DNA of 64,000 nucleotides, from NCBI GenBank assembly GCA_030654015.1, contig JAURYI010000002.1, positions 1-64,000 of the forward strand. The letters are read 5' to 3'. The notes beneath the pieces are model-generated. The model was not told the DNA's origin. It made no database searches and was given only the letters and a program-made list of their open reading frames with translations. Numbering within the stretch: the stretch's first letter is position 1; every line of letters begins with the position of its first letter. The DNA comes from Methylococcales bacterium (GTDB taxonomy: Bacteria; Pseudomonadota; Gammaproteobacteria; Methylococcales; Methylomonadaceae). The position numbers were made by a program, and so were the translations under genes. Positions 9,313 through 17,635 of the stretch are shown here, one piece after another.

Positions 9313-9936
9313 ATGAAAAAAACCTTGCTGTTTGTTTTAATTCTCCTATTAACCGCTTGCAGTAAATCAGAAAAGGTTTTTGACAAACTTCCCGCTGATA
9401 CAGTCATTCTGGCGTTTGGTGACAGCCTGACGTATGGCACGAATGTCAATGAAGAGCAGAGTTATCCGAGCGTTCTTGAGCAACTGAGTTTTCATCCTGT
9501 GATAAATTCTGGTGTGGCAGGCGAAATCAGTGCCGACGGTTTGAAGCGGTTGCCCGCTGTGCTGGACGAAGAAAAGCCGCAACTTTTGATTTTGATTCAT
9601 GGGGGTAATGATATTTTACGCAGAATCCCGCATGAACAAACGGTTGCCAATCTAACAGCAATGATTGCCGAGGCGAAAAAACGCAATATTAAAGTGGTGA
9701 TGTTGGGCGTACCCGCTCTGCAACTCTTTTCTGCGGTGGGGTTGTCTTCGTTAGAAAGCGACCCGCTTTATCAACAAGTGGCTGAGGCTGAAAACGTGCC
9801 GATTGATTTAACATCCTTGCCTGCTATTATCTCCAGCCGCGAGTTGAAATCAGACGACGTGCATCCTAACGCGCAAGGTTATCAACGTCTGGCGGACGCG
9901 GTGTTCACACTTTTAAAAAATACAGGGGCTTTGTGA
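9313..9936 (+). CDS. SGNH-family esterase/lysophospholipase, lipoprotein (TesA-like)
   Basis: Predicted arylesterase or lysophospholipase of the GDSL/SGNH family. Block I is ILAFGDSLTYG with the nucleophilic serine, block III is HGGND, and the catalytic Asp-His pair is DDVHPN near the C-terminus. ATG at 9313 is preferred over 9295 because it gives a clean lipoprotein signal (MKKTLLFVLILLLTAC) and has a better upstream context. In E. coli, TesA is periplasmic and soluble; here a lipid anchor is predicted. The natural substrate is unknown. Confidence 0.9.
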   Translation: MKKTLLFVLILLLTACSKSEKVFDKLPADTVILAFGDSLTYGTNVNEEQSYPSVLEQLSFHPVINSGVAGEISADGLKRLPAVLDEEKPQLLILIHGGNDILRRIPHEQTVANLTAMIAEAKKRNIKVVMLGVPALQLFSAVGLSSLESDPLYQQVAEAENVPIDLTSLPAIISSRELKSDDVHPNAQGYQRLADAVFTLLKNTGAL

Positions 9937-9976
9937 CAATGGGTTTTAACTATTTTGATGTAAATCGGAATATCTA

Positions 9977-10858
9977 ATGCGTATTGCTATAGCTTATATC
10001 AGTGTCATTTTGCTGTGGGCAACCACGCCACTGGCGATTAAATGGAGCATTGAAAGTGCGGGGTTTTTATTTGGTGTGACGGCGCGAATGGCTATCGGCA
10101 CATTGTGTGTGCTGTTGGTCTTGTTGTTATCAAAACAGCGTTTAGTCTGGCATGGTAAAGCGCAATTGACTTATGCGGCGGTGGCATTGCAAATTTATGG
10201 CTCAATGCTGGTTATTTATTGGGCGGCGCAGTTTATACCATCGGGCTGGATTTCGGTGATTGCAGGTTTAACGCCACTGATTACCGCTTTATTAGCCGCT
10301 ATCTGGTTACGCGAACAAAGTTTAACGCTGGGCAAGTTGTTGTCTTATCTTATGGGTATCGCTGGTTTGGTTATTCTGTTCGGCTCGGCATTTGACATGA
10401 ATTATGATGCGGTGCTGGGTATGGCGGGGGTGTTGTTGGGGGTATTTTTACAATCGTTTAGCGCGGTCTGGGTTAAACGTATTGATGCAAAATTGCCCGC
10501 GCTGGTGCAGGTTGCAGGCGGGTTGTTATTGGCATTACTGGCTTATGTATTGACGTGGCAGGTATTCGGCGGACAGTTGCCGACCGACATATCGTTCATC
10601 AGTTTAGCTTCTATTCTTTATTTAGGCGTAGTAGCAACCACGCTGGGTTTTGTACTCTATTATTATTTGCTCACGCAACTGGAAACCACGCAAGTCGCCT
10701 TGATAACGCTGATATGTCCTGTTATGTCGCTGCTCTTAGGGTACTCGGTTAATCATGAACTGCTCACGCAAAAAGTCATTCTCGGCACGGCTTTCATTCT
10801 CATCGCACTGTTCATTCATTTATTTTTTGATTGGTTTTTGAAATTGAGACGGCAATAA
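9977..10858 (+). CDS. EamA/DMT-family transporter
   Basis: A ten-helix inner-membrane protein of the drug/metabolite transporter superfamily with two tandem EamA repeats (about residues 4-135 and 145-285). Signs include the N-terminal ISVILLWATTPLAIKWS and WLREQ after the fourth helix of the first repeat. Such proteins export metabolites or amino acids; the substrate cannot be told. It follows the esterase by 40 bases on the same strand. Confidence 0.9.
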   Translation: MRIAIAYISVILLWATTPLAIKWSIESAGFLFGVTARMAIGTLCVLLVLLLSKQRLVWHGKAQLTYAAVALQIYGSMLVIYWAAQFIPSGWISVIAGLTPLITALLAAIWLREQSLTLGKLLSYLMGIAGLVILFGSAFDMNYDAVLGMAGVLLGVFLQSFSAVWVKRIDAKLPALVQVAGGLLLALLAYVLTWQVFGGQLPTDISFISLASILYLGVVATTLGFVLYYYLLTQLETTQVALITLICPVMSLLLGYSVNHELLTQKVILGTAFILIALFIHLFFDWFLKLRRQ

Positions 10859-10859
10859 G

Positions 10860-10997
10860 TTCGACGGTGTTTATGCACAAGGGAATAAAGAGTTTGATTG
10901 CGGTTTATCTAGTCCAATCAGCCCAGCGCAACCCTATCAAGGTAAATGCAAATCTGGCTGGGTCAGCGCACGCTGGATTAAACAGATAGCGGGCTAA
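10860..10997 (+). pseudogene. Possible 3' remnant of a lost gene
   Basis: Directly after the DMT gene, 45 codons stay open and end in TAA. The translation (FDGVYAQGNKEFDCGL and so on, finishing SGWVSARWIKQIAG) looks like the end of a secreted, disulfide-containing protein. It has no start codon or ribosome site of its own. I read it as a fragment left by a deletion, but chance openness cannot be excluded. Confidence 0.3.
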
Positions 10998-11089
10998 TAT
11001 TTGTCAGATGAGTTGCCGCTTTTTGGTAACCCAGCATAAAATACCACACTCCATTTGGACTGCTCACTACCATTTTCAGGATAATTATT

Positions 11090-11530
11090 ATGAGTATGAA
11101 TATGTTTTTTCGCGCGTTTACGCCACAGGAACTTGATAAAATGGATGCAGATCACCTCCTGATTGATCAATGGATTTGGGAAGATGAAACCTATTCACTG
11201 GCAACGGATGTGGAAACTGCATGGGATGTGTTGAATGTCATACTCGGTGGTGTCGGGTTTCCTGACTATCCATATCTTGATGATGTGCTGAGTAATGGAT
11301 GTGTGTTGATGTCAGCGGAGGTTGTCAAAGACCACGCGCAAAAATTATCCGATTGGACACGCGAACAAGTATTAGAGGGATTACGCAATTTGGATGCGGA
11401 CACGGATTTATATCATCTTGAAATATTTCAAGAGGATGAAGACTATTTGCTGGCGCAGTTCGATAGACTGGGGATTTTTTATCGGGAAGCGGCTGAAAAA
11501 GGATTAGGGGCAGTCTCTTATCCAGCATAG
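11090..11530 (+). CDS. DUF1877 (YfbM-like) family protein
   Basis: A 146-residue soluble acidic protein matching the YfbM/DUF1877 family: N-terminal MFFRAFTPQELDKM, a central aspartate-rich segment, a conserved WDVLNVIL near residue 48, and an amphipathic C-terminal half with LRNLDADTDLYHLEIF. The function of the family is unknown. It stands alone, with a plausible ribosome site (AGGATAAT) ahead of the ATG. Confidence 0.8.
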   Translation: MSMNMFFRAFTPQELDKMDADHLLIDQWIWEDETYSLATDVETAWDVLNVILGGVGFPDYPYLDDVLSNGCVLMSAEVVKDHAQKLSDWTREQVLEGLRNLDADTDLYHLEIFQEDEDYLLAQFDRLGIFYREAAEKGLGAVSYPA

Positions 11531-11953
11531 ATTTGGCAAGATAGGATGTACACAGGTTTCATCAAATTACTCAAACACGCAAGGTCTTAAAGACTTTGCA
11601 GGCAGGGGCAAATATCTCCGTCAATCAATCTGGAACAATTGAACTGTTAATTTCATGGGTGCCTCTTTTGATTTTCCTGCGGATATAGCGGCATTTGTGT
11701 TCAATGAGGCAGAAAATTTGGCAATCGTACGTCACAAGATTACATTGATAAGGGTGTAGTAATAAGTTTGCGTGTGTTTGGAGTGCAAGCTTCGCTTGCA
11801 AGTCAGGCAAAGCCTGACCTCCAGTGTTCAGAAATAGGTCTAAGAACTTAATCGCTAAGAATGGTTTGAATTGTTTATAGTGTGCCTCCTGTCTCGCTAC
11901 GTCCTGTGGTACTTTTTAACTCGGCTATTTGTTCATTAAAAGGAAACGTTATT
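11531..11953. other. Intergenic region with one copy of the 83-bp direct repeat
   Basis: No convincing gene in this 420-base stretch. It holds the 83-bp repeat at 11754-11836, which contains a 43-bp palindrome of the same design as those in the restriction-modification region. A ribosome site (AGGAAAC) for the following glutaredoxin gene lies at its right end. Short frames here lack ribosome sites and family signatures. Confidence 0.7.
11754..11836 (+). repeat. 83-bp direct repeat, copy 1, with embedded palindrome
   Basis: Identical to 12428-12510 at 81 of 83 positions. Its core (11780-11822, 43 bp) runs from GGAG to CTCC and comprises two small hairpins, TGCAAGC-TTC-GCTTGCA and GTCAGGC-AAA-GCCTGAC. 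The second hairpin is the same unit found repeatedly at 17.6-24.9 kb. Confidence 0.9.
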
Positions 11954-12355
11954 ATGAAATACTTATTGCTCATTTTCCTGATCTGTACAGGAACAGTGTC
12001 GGCCGATGTTTACAAATGGACTGACGCGGCAGGTCATACCCATTTTGGTGATAAAGGGCAAACGGTTGAAAAGGCGGAAAAAATCATCCTGAAAGTTGAT
12101 AAGCCCAAAACCACTGCCACTGCTTCGGTAAAGCAGGTGAAAATGTATGCAACCAGTTGGTGCGGCTATTGCAAAAAGGCGCGTGAATATTTTGTTAAAA
12201 ACAATATTCCTTATACCGAATATAATATAGAAACCGATGCAGATGCTAAACGTCAGTATGATTTATTTGGCGGCAAAGGCGTACCGGTAATATTTATCGG
12301 TCAGGAACGCATGGATGGCTTTAACGTTGCCGGTTTCAGTGACATATATCGTTGA
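11954..12355 (+). CDS. Periplasmic glutaredoxin-like protein with N-terminal DUF4124 domain
   Basis: A secreted thiol-disulfide protein. Residues 1-18 are a signal peptide (ending VSA), residues 19-50 are a DUF4124-type motif (DVYKWTDAAGHTHFGD), and residues 63-133 are a glutaredoxin fold with the active site CGYC and the cis-proline segment GVPVIF. Glutathione-type redox activity outside the cytoplasm is inferred, not shown. ATG at 11954 is chosen because the frame before it is not a signal peptide and AGGAAAC lies at the right distance. The gene is bracketed by two copies of an 83-bp direct repeat, a sign of mobility or of a gene that is easily lost. Confidence 0.87.
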   Translation: MKYLLLIFLICTGTVSADVYKWTDAAGHTHFGDKGQTVEKAEKIILKVDKPKTTATASVKQVKMYATSWCGYCKKAREYFVKNNIPYTEYNIETDADAKRQYDLFGGKGVPVIFIGQERMDGFNVAGFSDIYR

Positions 12356-12427
12356 TTGTGGTCAGCTTTGCCAGTATCAATATCTTATTAATTCGCTGGG
12401 TTTATATTAATCTCGGCTTCGATAAAT

Positions 12428-12510
12428 GTGTAGTAATAAGTTTGCGTGTGTTTGGAGTGCAAGCTTCGCTTGCAAGTCAGGCAAAGCCTGGCCTCCAGTA
12501 TTCAGAAATA
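12428..12510 (+). repeat. 83-bp direct repeat, copy 2, with embedded palindrome
   Basis: Second copy of the repeat at 11754-11836, same orientation, differing at two positions (one in the right arm of the palindrome, one after it). The 43-bp core is at 12454-12496. Together with copy 1 it brackets the glutaredoxin gene. Confidence 0.9.
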
Positions 12511-12552
12511 CATCCTGACTTATTGTTAAGAACTTACTAAATTAAATTGTCA

Positions 12553-13305
12553 ATGAACCAGCAATCTTGCCCTGTGTGCGCCTCAATGTCTACCGCGTTG
12601 GATGTGGTGGATTTTAATAAATGTTGTGAAGAAGCGAGGGAAAGTTATCTGGCACTGTCGGGTATGCCCATTTATTACTTTCTGTGTGATCACTGCGGAT
12701 TCTGTTTCGCGCCTGAAATATGCGCGTGGTCAATGGATGACTTTGCGACAAAAATTTATAACAGCGATTATGTAATGGTTGACCCCGACTATGTTGACAG
12801 TCGCCCCCGACAGAATGCGGACACTGTGGTGAATATGTTTGCTGACCAAAAAGCCGCGATCAGACATCTTGATTACGGCGGCGGTGAGGGAATGCTGAGC
12901 CGTTTATTGCGTGAACAAGGTTTTGATTCCACCTCGTATGATCCATTTGTTGATAAACAGCTAACTATTGAGGAGCTGGGGAAGTTCAACCTGATTACTG
13001 CGTTTGAAGTATTTGAACACGTTCCTTCGGTTGATGCGCTTACCGAACAATTGGTATCACTGCTCAGTGATGAGGGCATTATTTTATTCAGCACCATGTT
13101 ATCAGATGGACATATTAAACGTCATGAGCGATTAACGTGGTGGTATGCTGCACCTAGAAACGGGCATATCAGTTTGTATTCAAACAAAAGTCTTACCGTT
13201 ATCGCGCAGCAGGAGCAGCTGGCATTCGGCAGTTTCTCTGAAGGGTTTCATGCTTTTTGGCGTGCTGTTCCGACGTGGGCGCGTCATATTATAAACGTAT
13301 CATAG
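12553..13305 (+). CDS. Class I SAM-dependent methyltransferase with N-terminal zinc ribbon
   Basis: About 250 residues. The N-terminus has two CxxC knuckles (CPVC at residue 6 and CDHC near residue 45), then a Rossmann methyltransferase core with motif I DYGGGEGMLSRLL and a post-core FEVFEHV that is typical of methyltransf_23-like enzymes. The substrate is unknown; relatives act on sugar nucleotides or small molecules. ATG at 12553 is preferred to TTG at 12547. It lies alone between a repeat and the LeuA-like gene. Confidence 0.82.
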   Translation: MNQQSCPVCASMSTALDVVDFNKCCEEARESYLALSGMPIYYFLCDHCGFCFAPEICAWSMDDFATKIYNSDYVMVDPDYVDSRPRQNADTVVNMFADQKAAIRHLDYGGGEGMLSRLLREQGFDSTSYDPFVDKQLTIEELGKFNLITAFEVFEHVPSVDALTEQLVSLLSDEGIILFSTMLSDGHIKRHERLTWWYAAPRNGHISLYSNKSLTVIAQQEQLAFGSFSEGFHAFWRAVPTWARHIINVS

Positions 13306-13394
13306 TGCGGTTAGCCGCATAGCTCGTAGTTTGCAGGTAAATCCCAAACTAACACAATTAACAATCAACCCTAGAAAATGACAGGCATTAAATC

Positions 13395-14942
13395 ATGTCC
13401 ACCGCTTTAAGAACCATCCAACTGATGGACACCACCTTGCGTGACGGCGAACAAACGCAAGGCGTTTCTTTCACTCCCGCTGAAAAAGTCAATATTGCCA
13501 AGGCACTGTTGCAACACTTGCGCGTTGACCGTATTGAAGTCGCTTCGGCACGGGTGTCCGAGGGCGAAAAAGAGGCGGTTACCAATATCAATAACTGGGC
13601 AAATCAGGCGGGCTTTGCAGGTCGCGTGGAAGTGCTGGGTTTTGTTGACCACACCAGAAGCGTGGATTGGATAGTTGCCACAGGCGGACAGGTGATTAAT
13701 CTGCTTACTAAAGGCAGTGAAAAACATTGCCGTGAGCAACTGGGCAAAACGCTGGAACAGCACACCGCTGATATTTTACAAACCGTTGCCTATGCGCAGC
13801 AACAAGGCTTGCAGGTCAATGTCTATTTGGAAGACTGGTCAAACGGTTATGCCAACAGCCCAGATTACGTCTACGGCTTAATGGATAATTTGCGTCATGT
13901 CGGTATCGTGCATTTCATGTTGCCTGATACGCTGGGCGTATTGTCACCCGAAGAAGTATTCACCAGTTTCAGCGATATGTGTTCTCGTTATCCCGAAGCG
14001 CAGTTTGATTTTCATCCGCATAATGATTATGGACTGGCAACCGCTAACGTGATGGCGGCGGTACGCGCAGGGGTGAATTCCATTCACTGCACCATTAACT
14101 GCTTGGGTGAACGTGCGGGTAATGCGTCACTGGCAGAAGTCACCGTGGTATTGCGCGATAAAATGGGCATGGATTTGGCGATTGATGAGCATCATATTTT
14201 CCGCCTGAGCAACATGATTGAAACGTTTTCAGGCAAGCGCGTTGCCGCAAACGCCCCGATTATTGGCGCGGATGTGTTTACCCAAACCGCAGGGATTCAT
14301 GCCGATGGCGATTCAAAAGGCGGTTTGTATAAAACTAAACTCAGCCCCGAACGTTTTTCACGCATTCGTCATTATGCGTTAGGTAAAATGAGCGGCAAAG
14401 CCTCATTGAAGAAAAATCTGGAACAATTGGAACTGGAATTATCCGAAGAAAATCAGAAAAAAGTGCTGGCGCGTATCGTCAGTCTGGGCGATTCCAAACA
14501 AACTATCACCACCGATGACTTGCCGTTTATCATTGCTGACGTGCTGGAAAGCAAAGATTACGAACATATCAAATTACTGAACTGCTCGATTACCAGCGGT
14601 CTGGATTTAGACTCTACCGTCAGTATTCGCGTCAATGTCTACGGTGAAAAACACCTTGCCACAGGTGCAGGTAATGGCGGTTTTGATGCTTTTATTGATG
14701 CGATGAACAACGTGATGCAACTGCATAACTATAGCTTACCCAAACTTGCCGATTATGAAGTCAGAATTCCTAAAGGCGGGCATACCGACGCATTGACCGA
14801 ATGTGTGATTACTTGGGATTGTGACGGTGAATTGCGCAAAACGCGCGGCGTTCATGCCAATCAGGTATTTGCCGCCGTGTTAGCCGCACTGAAAATTATC
14901 AATATGCAGCTGCATGAGCTGAATGGAGTCTCAGTCGCTTAG
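13395..14942 (+). CDS. 2-isopropylmalate/citramalate synthase family enzyme
   Basis: Condenses acetyl-CoA with a 2-oxo acid, as in leucine (LeuA) or isoleucine (CimA) precursor synthesis. The DRE-TIM barrel N-terminus is LMDTTLRDGEQTQGVSF, and the metal-binding HPHNDYGLA and GERAGNA motifs follow. The C-terminal 120 residues form a LeuA-type allosteric domain (INVYGEKHLATGAGNGGFDA region). The 515 residues fit both LeuA and CimA. Substrate choice between pyruvate and 2-oxoisovalerate cannot be settled by eye. The next gene starts three bases after its stop, so the efflux genes may be co-transcribed with it. Confidence 0.85.
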   Translation: MSTALRTIQLMDTTLRDGEQTQGVSFTPAEKVNIAKALLQHLRVDRIEVASARVSEGEKEAVTNINNWANQAGFAGRVEVLGFVDHTRSVDWIVATGGQVINLLTKGSEKHCREQLGKTLEQHTADILQTVAYAQQQGLQVNVYLEDWSNGYANSPDYVYGLMDNLRHVGIVHFMLPDTLGVLSPEEVFTSFSDMCSRYPEAQFDFHPHNDYGLATANVMAAVRAGVNSIHCTINCLGERAGNASLAEVTVVLRDKMGMDLAIDEHHIFRLSNMIETFSGKRVAANAPIIGADVFTQTAGIHADGDSKGGLYKTKLSPERFSRIRHYALGKMSGKASLKKNLEQLELELSEENQKKVLARIVSLGDSKQTITTDDLPFIIADVLESKDYEHIKLLNCSITSGLDLDSTVSIRVNVYGEKHLATGAGNGGFDAFIDAMNNVMQLHNYSLPKLADYEVRIPKGGHTDALTECVITWDCDGELRKTRGVHANQVFAAVLAALKIINMQLHELNGVSVA

Positions 14943-14945
14943 GCG

Positions 14946-16475
14946 ATGTTTATGTTTAACATTAAAACGCGCGTGTTCCTCGTTCCCATGCTCTGCGTGG
15001 CAATGCCGCTACTATCCGCCTGTACGCTTGGCCCTGATTTTGTGCGTCCAGACAGTCCAGATACGCCAAACTACACCAGCGAAAAACTGCCAAAACCAGT
15101 GAACGGGCAAACCGTGTTAATGGGCAAAGAAATGCCCGCGCAGTGGTGGATGTTGTTTCGTTCCCCGCCATTAACTGCATTAATTGCCCAAGCATTAAAA
15201 CACAGCCCCGATTTACAAGCCGCGCAAGCTACTCTAACCCAAGCCGCAGAACTGGCAGAGGCGAAACAAGGTTCGTTATTTCCCGCATTGGATGCAGGCT
15301 ATTCGGCAAAACGGCAACAAATTTCGGGGGCGCAATTTGGTAATCCCAGCGCGTCAGGTTCGTTATTCAGTATTTACAATGCTTCGGTCAACGTGTCTTA
15401 TACGTTGGATGTATTCGGCAGTGTACAGCGACAAATTGAAGGCTTGATGGCGGAGGCGGATTATCAACGCTTTCAACTGGAAGGCGCGTTTTTAACGCTG
15501 TCCTCCAATATTGTCACTACAGTAATAGCAGAAGCGGCATTACGCGAGCAAATCAGCGTCATTGAAGAGCTGATTAAGTTGCGCGTTGAGCAACTGACGA
15601 TTATTAAACAACAAGTTGAGTTAGGCAGTGCGTCACAAGTCGATGTATTAGCGCAACAAACCGCGTTGGAACAGGAACGCGCCAATTTGCCGCCGTTGCA
15701 AAAACAGTTACAGCAAAATCGCCACCGATTATCGGTACTGGTCGGTGATTTGCCCAGCACTGCACCCGCCGCGCAATTTAAACTGGCTGATTTAAAACTG
15801 CCTGCACAATTACCCGTTAGCTTACCGTCTAAACTGGTGGCGCAACGTCCTGATATTCGCGGACAAGAAGCGTTGTTAAAAGCCGCTAATGCGCAAATTG
15901 GCGTGATTACTGCCAAGATGTTTCCTGATTTTACCCTCAGTGCCAGTGCCGCCAGTATTGCGACCAAAGTCGGTGATTTATTTGTGCCAGGCAGTGCGAT
16001 ATGGAATACAGGACTGAATTTATTACAGCCGATTTTCCACGGTGGTGAAAATATAAACGAGCGCAATGCCGCGATAGCCGCTTATGAAGCGGCGGCGGCA
16101 CGGTATCGCAGTACTGTATTGCTGGCGTTTCAAAATGTCGCCGATACCTTGACTGCGTTAGACAGTGATGCCAATGAGGTCAACATTCAAACCGCCGCTG
16201 AACGCGCCGCATTAGCGAGTTTAGAACTCAGCACTACCCAATATAAAGTCGGTGCGGTCAGTTATTTAACCTTGCTGACTGCGCAAAACGCCTATCAACA
16301 AACGCGCATTGCTCACATTAAAGCGCAAGCCACCCAACTTGCCGATACCGCCGCACTGTTTCAATCCTTGGGCGGCGGCTGGTGGCAACGCGCTGATTTA
16401 GGCAGGGAATTAGCCGCCCTGCACAAAAAACCTGAGACCTCATGGTTACCTTTTTTCGATTGGAATGTTAAATGA
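14946..16475 (+). CDS. RND efflux outer membrane channel (NodT/OprM type)
   Basis: Trimeric outer-membrane channel of a tripartite efflux pump. It has a lipoprotein signal (LLSACTLGPDF, acylated Cys) and two tandem OEP repeats, each with long coiled helices rich in Ala and Gln, and the LVAQRPDIRGQEALLKAANAQIG region typical of OprM relatives. Start could be 14946 or 14952; both retain the signal. Its stop overlaps the adaptor start (ATGA). The matching pump gene is now 7 kb downstream because of an insertion. Confidence 0.93.
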   Translation: MFMFNIKTRVFLVPMLCVAMPLLSACTLGPDFVRPDSPDTPNYTSEKLPKPVNGQTVLMGKEMPAQWWMLFRSPPLTALIAQALKHSPDLQAAQATLTQAAELAEAKQGSLFPALDAGYSAKRQQISGAQFGNPSASGSLFSIYNASVNVSYTLDVFGSVQRQIEGLMAEADYQRFQLEGAFLTLSSNIVTTVIAEAALREQISVIEELIKLRVEQLTIIKQQVELGSASQVDVLAQQTALEQERANLPPLQKQLQQNRHRLSVLVGDLPSTAPAAQFKLADLKLPAQLPVSLPSKLVAQRPDIRGQEALLKAANAQIGVITAKMFPDFTLSASAASIATKVGDLFVPGSAIWNTGLNLLQPIFHGGENINERNAAIAAYEAAAARYRSTVLLAFQNVADTLTALDSDANEVNIQTAAERAALASLELSTTQYKVGAVSYLTLLTAQNAYQQTRIAHIKAQATQLADTAALFQSLGGGWWQRADLGRELAALHKKPETSWLPFFDWNVK

Positions 16476-17587
16476 TAAAACGATTACTGATTATGCTGGT
16501 CATTGTGGGTTTGATATTTGGCGGCATTTTTGGCTTTATTAATTTTAAAACCAAAATGATTAAGCAATATATGGCGGGTATGGGCAACGCACCACAAACC
16601 GTATCCACCATGACCGCCAGTTATGCACAATGGTCGCCGAGTACCGAAACCATTGCCAGTTTAACCGCTGTGCGCGGTGCGGATTTAAGTGCCGAAGTAT
16701 CGGGCATGGTGACAGAAATTTTCTTTCAGCAAGGCGATGAAGTCGCCGCAGGTACGCCCTTAGTGCAGCTACGCGCTGATGATGATATTGCCAAATTAAA
16801 CGGTTTAAAAGCCGAACAGGAACTGGCGCGACTCACTTATCAACGTAATCAGGCGCAATTGGCAGCAAAAGCCGTCAGTCAGCAAACCATCGACAACGAT
16901 AAAGCAACACTGGCTAAATTAACTGCCAATGTTGCCGAACAGCAGTCCGTAGTGAATAAAAAACTGATTCGCGCACCGTTTACCGGACGCTTGGGTATCC
17001 GCTTGGTCGATACAGGGCAGTATTTGAATGCAGGTACGGCAATCGTCACCCTGCAAGCCTTGGATGCCTTGTATGTGGATTTTTATCTGCCGCAACAAAT
17101 GCTGGCTAAAGTGGCTATCGGGCAAATCGTGCATCTTAAAGTCGATGCCTATCCTGAGCAGGATTTTGTCGCGACTGTCGCAGTGATTAATCCTAAAGTC
17201 GATACCAGCACACGCAACGTGCAGATAAGAGCCAAGCTGGATAATGCCAAACATCAATTATTGTCGGGGATGTACGCGACGGTGAATCTTGCTACCGATG
17301 CCGCGCAACGCCTGTTGACCTTACCCAACACGGCGATTAGTTTTAACTCCTACGGTTCGACGGTATTTTTAATTGAAACCGACAAGGACAAAAAGCTGAC
17401 TGCTAAACAAGTGTTTGTCACCACAGGTGCGACACGCGGCGATCAAGTGAGTGTGATTAAAGGGCTGAAAGAAGGCGATACGGTAGTGACTTCGGGACAA
17501 ATCAAGTTACGCAATGGCTCACCTGTGATTATTAATAACACGGTGCAGCCTAACAATAACGTTGCGCCGCAGGTGACAGATCAATAA
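16472..17587 (+). CDS. RND efflux periplasmic adaptor (membrane fusion protein)
   Basis: 371-residue HlyD/MexA-type adaptor with one N-terminal membrane anchor (residues 3-24), a barrel-sandwich lipoyl half-motif (GMVTEIFFQQGDEVAAGTPLV), an alpha-hairpin of about 80 residues, the second lipoyl half (RAPFTGRLGIRLVDTGQYL), then beta-barrel and membrane-proximal domains. It links the inner-membrane pump to the channel encoded upstream. Immediately after its stop comes a 43-bp palindrome and the restriction-modification insert, not the pump. Confidence 0.93.
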   Translation: MIKRLLIMLVIVGLIFGGIFGFINFKTKMIKQYMAGMGNAPQTVSTMTASYAQWSPSTETIASLTAVRGADLSAEVSGMVTEIFFQQGDEVAAGTPLVQLRADDDIAKLNGLKAEQELARLTYQRNQAQLAAKAVSQQTIDNDKATLAKLTANVAEQQSVVNKKLIRAPFTGRLGIRLVDTGQYLNAGTAIVTLQALDALYVDFYLPQQMLAKVAIGQIVHLKVDAYPEQDFVATVAVINPKVDTSTRNVQIRAKLDNAKHQLLSGMYATVNLATDAAQRLLTLPNTAISFNSYGSTVFLIETDKDKKLTAKQVFVTTGATRGDQVSVIKGLKEGDTVVTSGQIKLRNGSPVIINNTVQPNNNVAPQVTDQ

Positions 17588-17592
17588 GTATT

Positions 17593-17635
17593 GGAGGTCA
17601 GGCTTTGCCTGACTGTCAGGCAAAGCCTGACCTCC
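17593..17635. repeat. 43-bp palindrome, left edge of the inserted module
   Basis: A perfect 21-bp inverted repeat around one central T. The left arm begins GGAGGTCAGGC and ends GCCTGAC; the right arm ends GCCTGACCTCC. Each arm is itself a small hairpin with a TTT or AAA loop. It starts five bases after the adaptor stop. GGAGG followed after seven bases by TTG offers a ribosome site and start codon for the next ORF. Confidence 0.95.
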
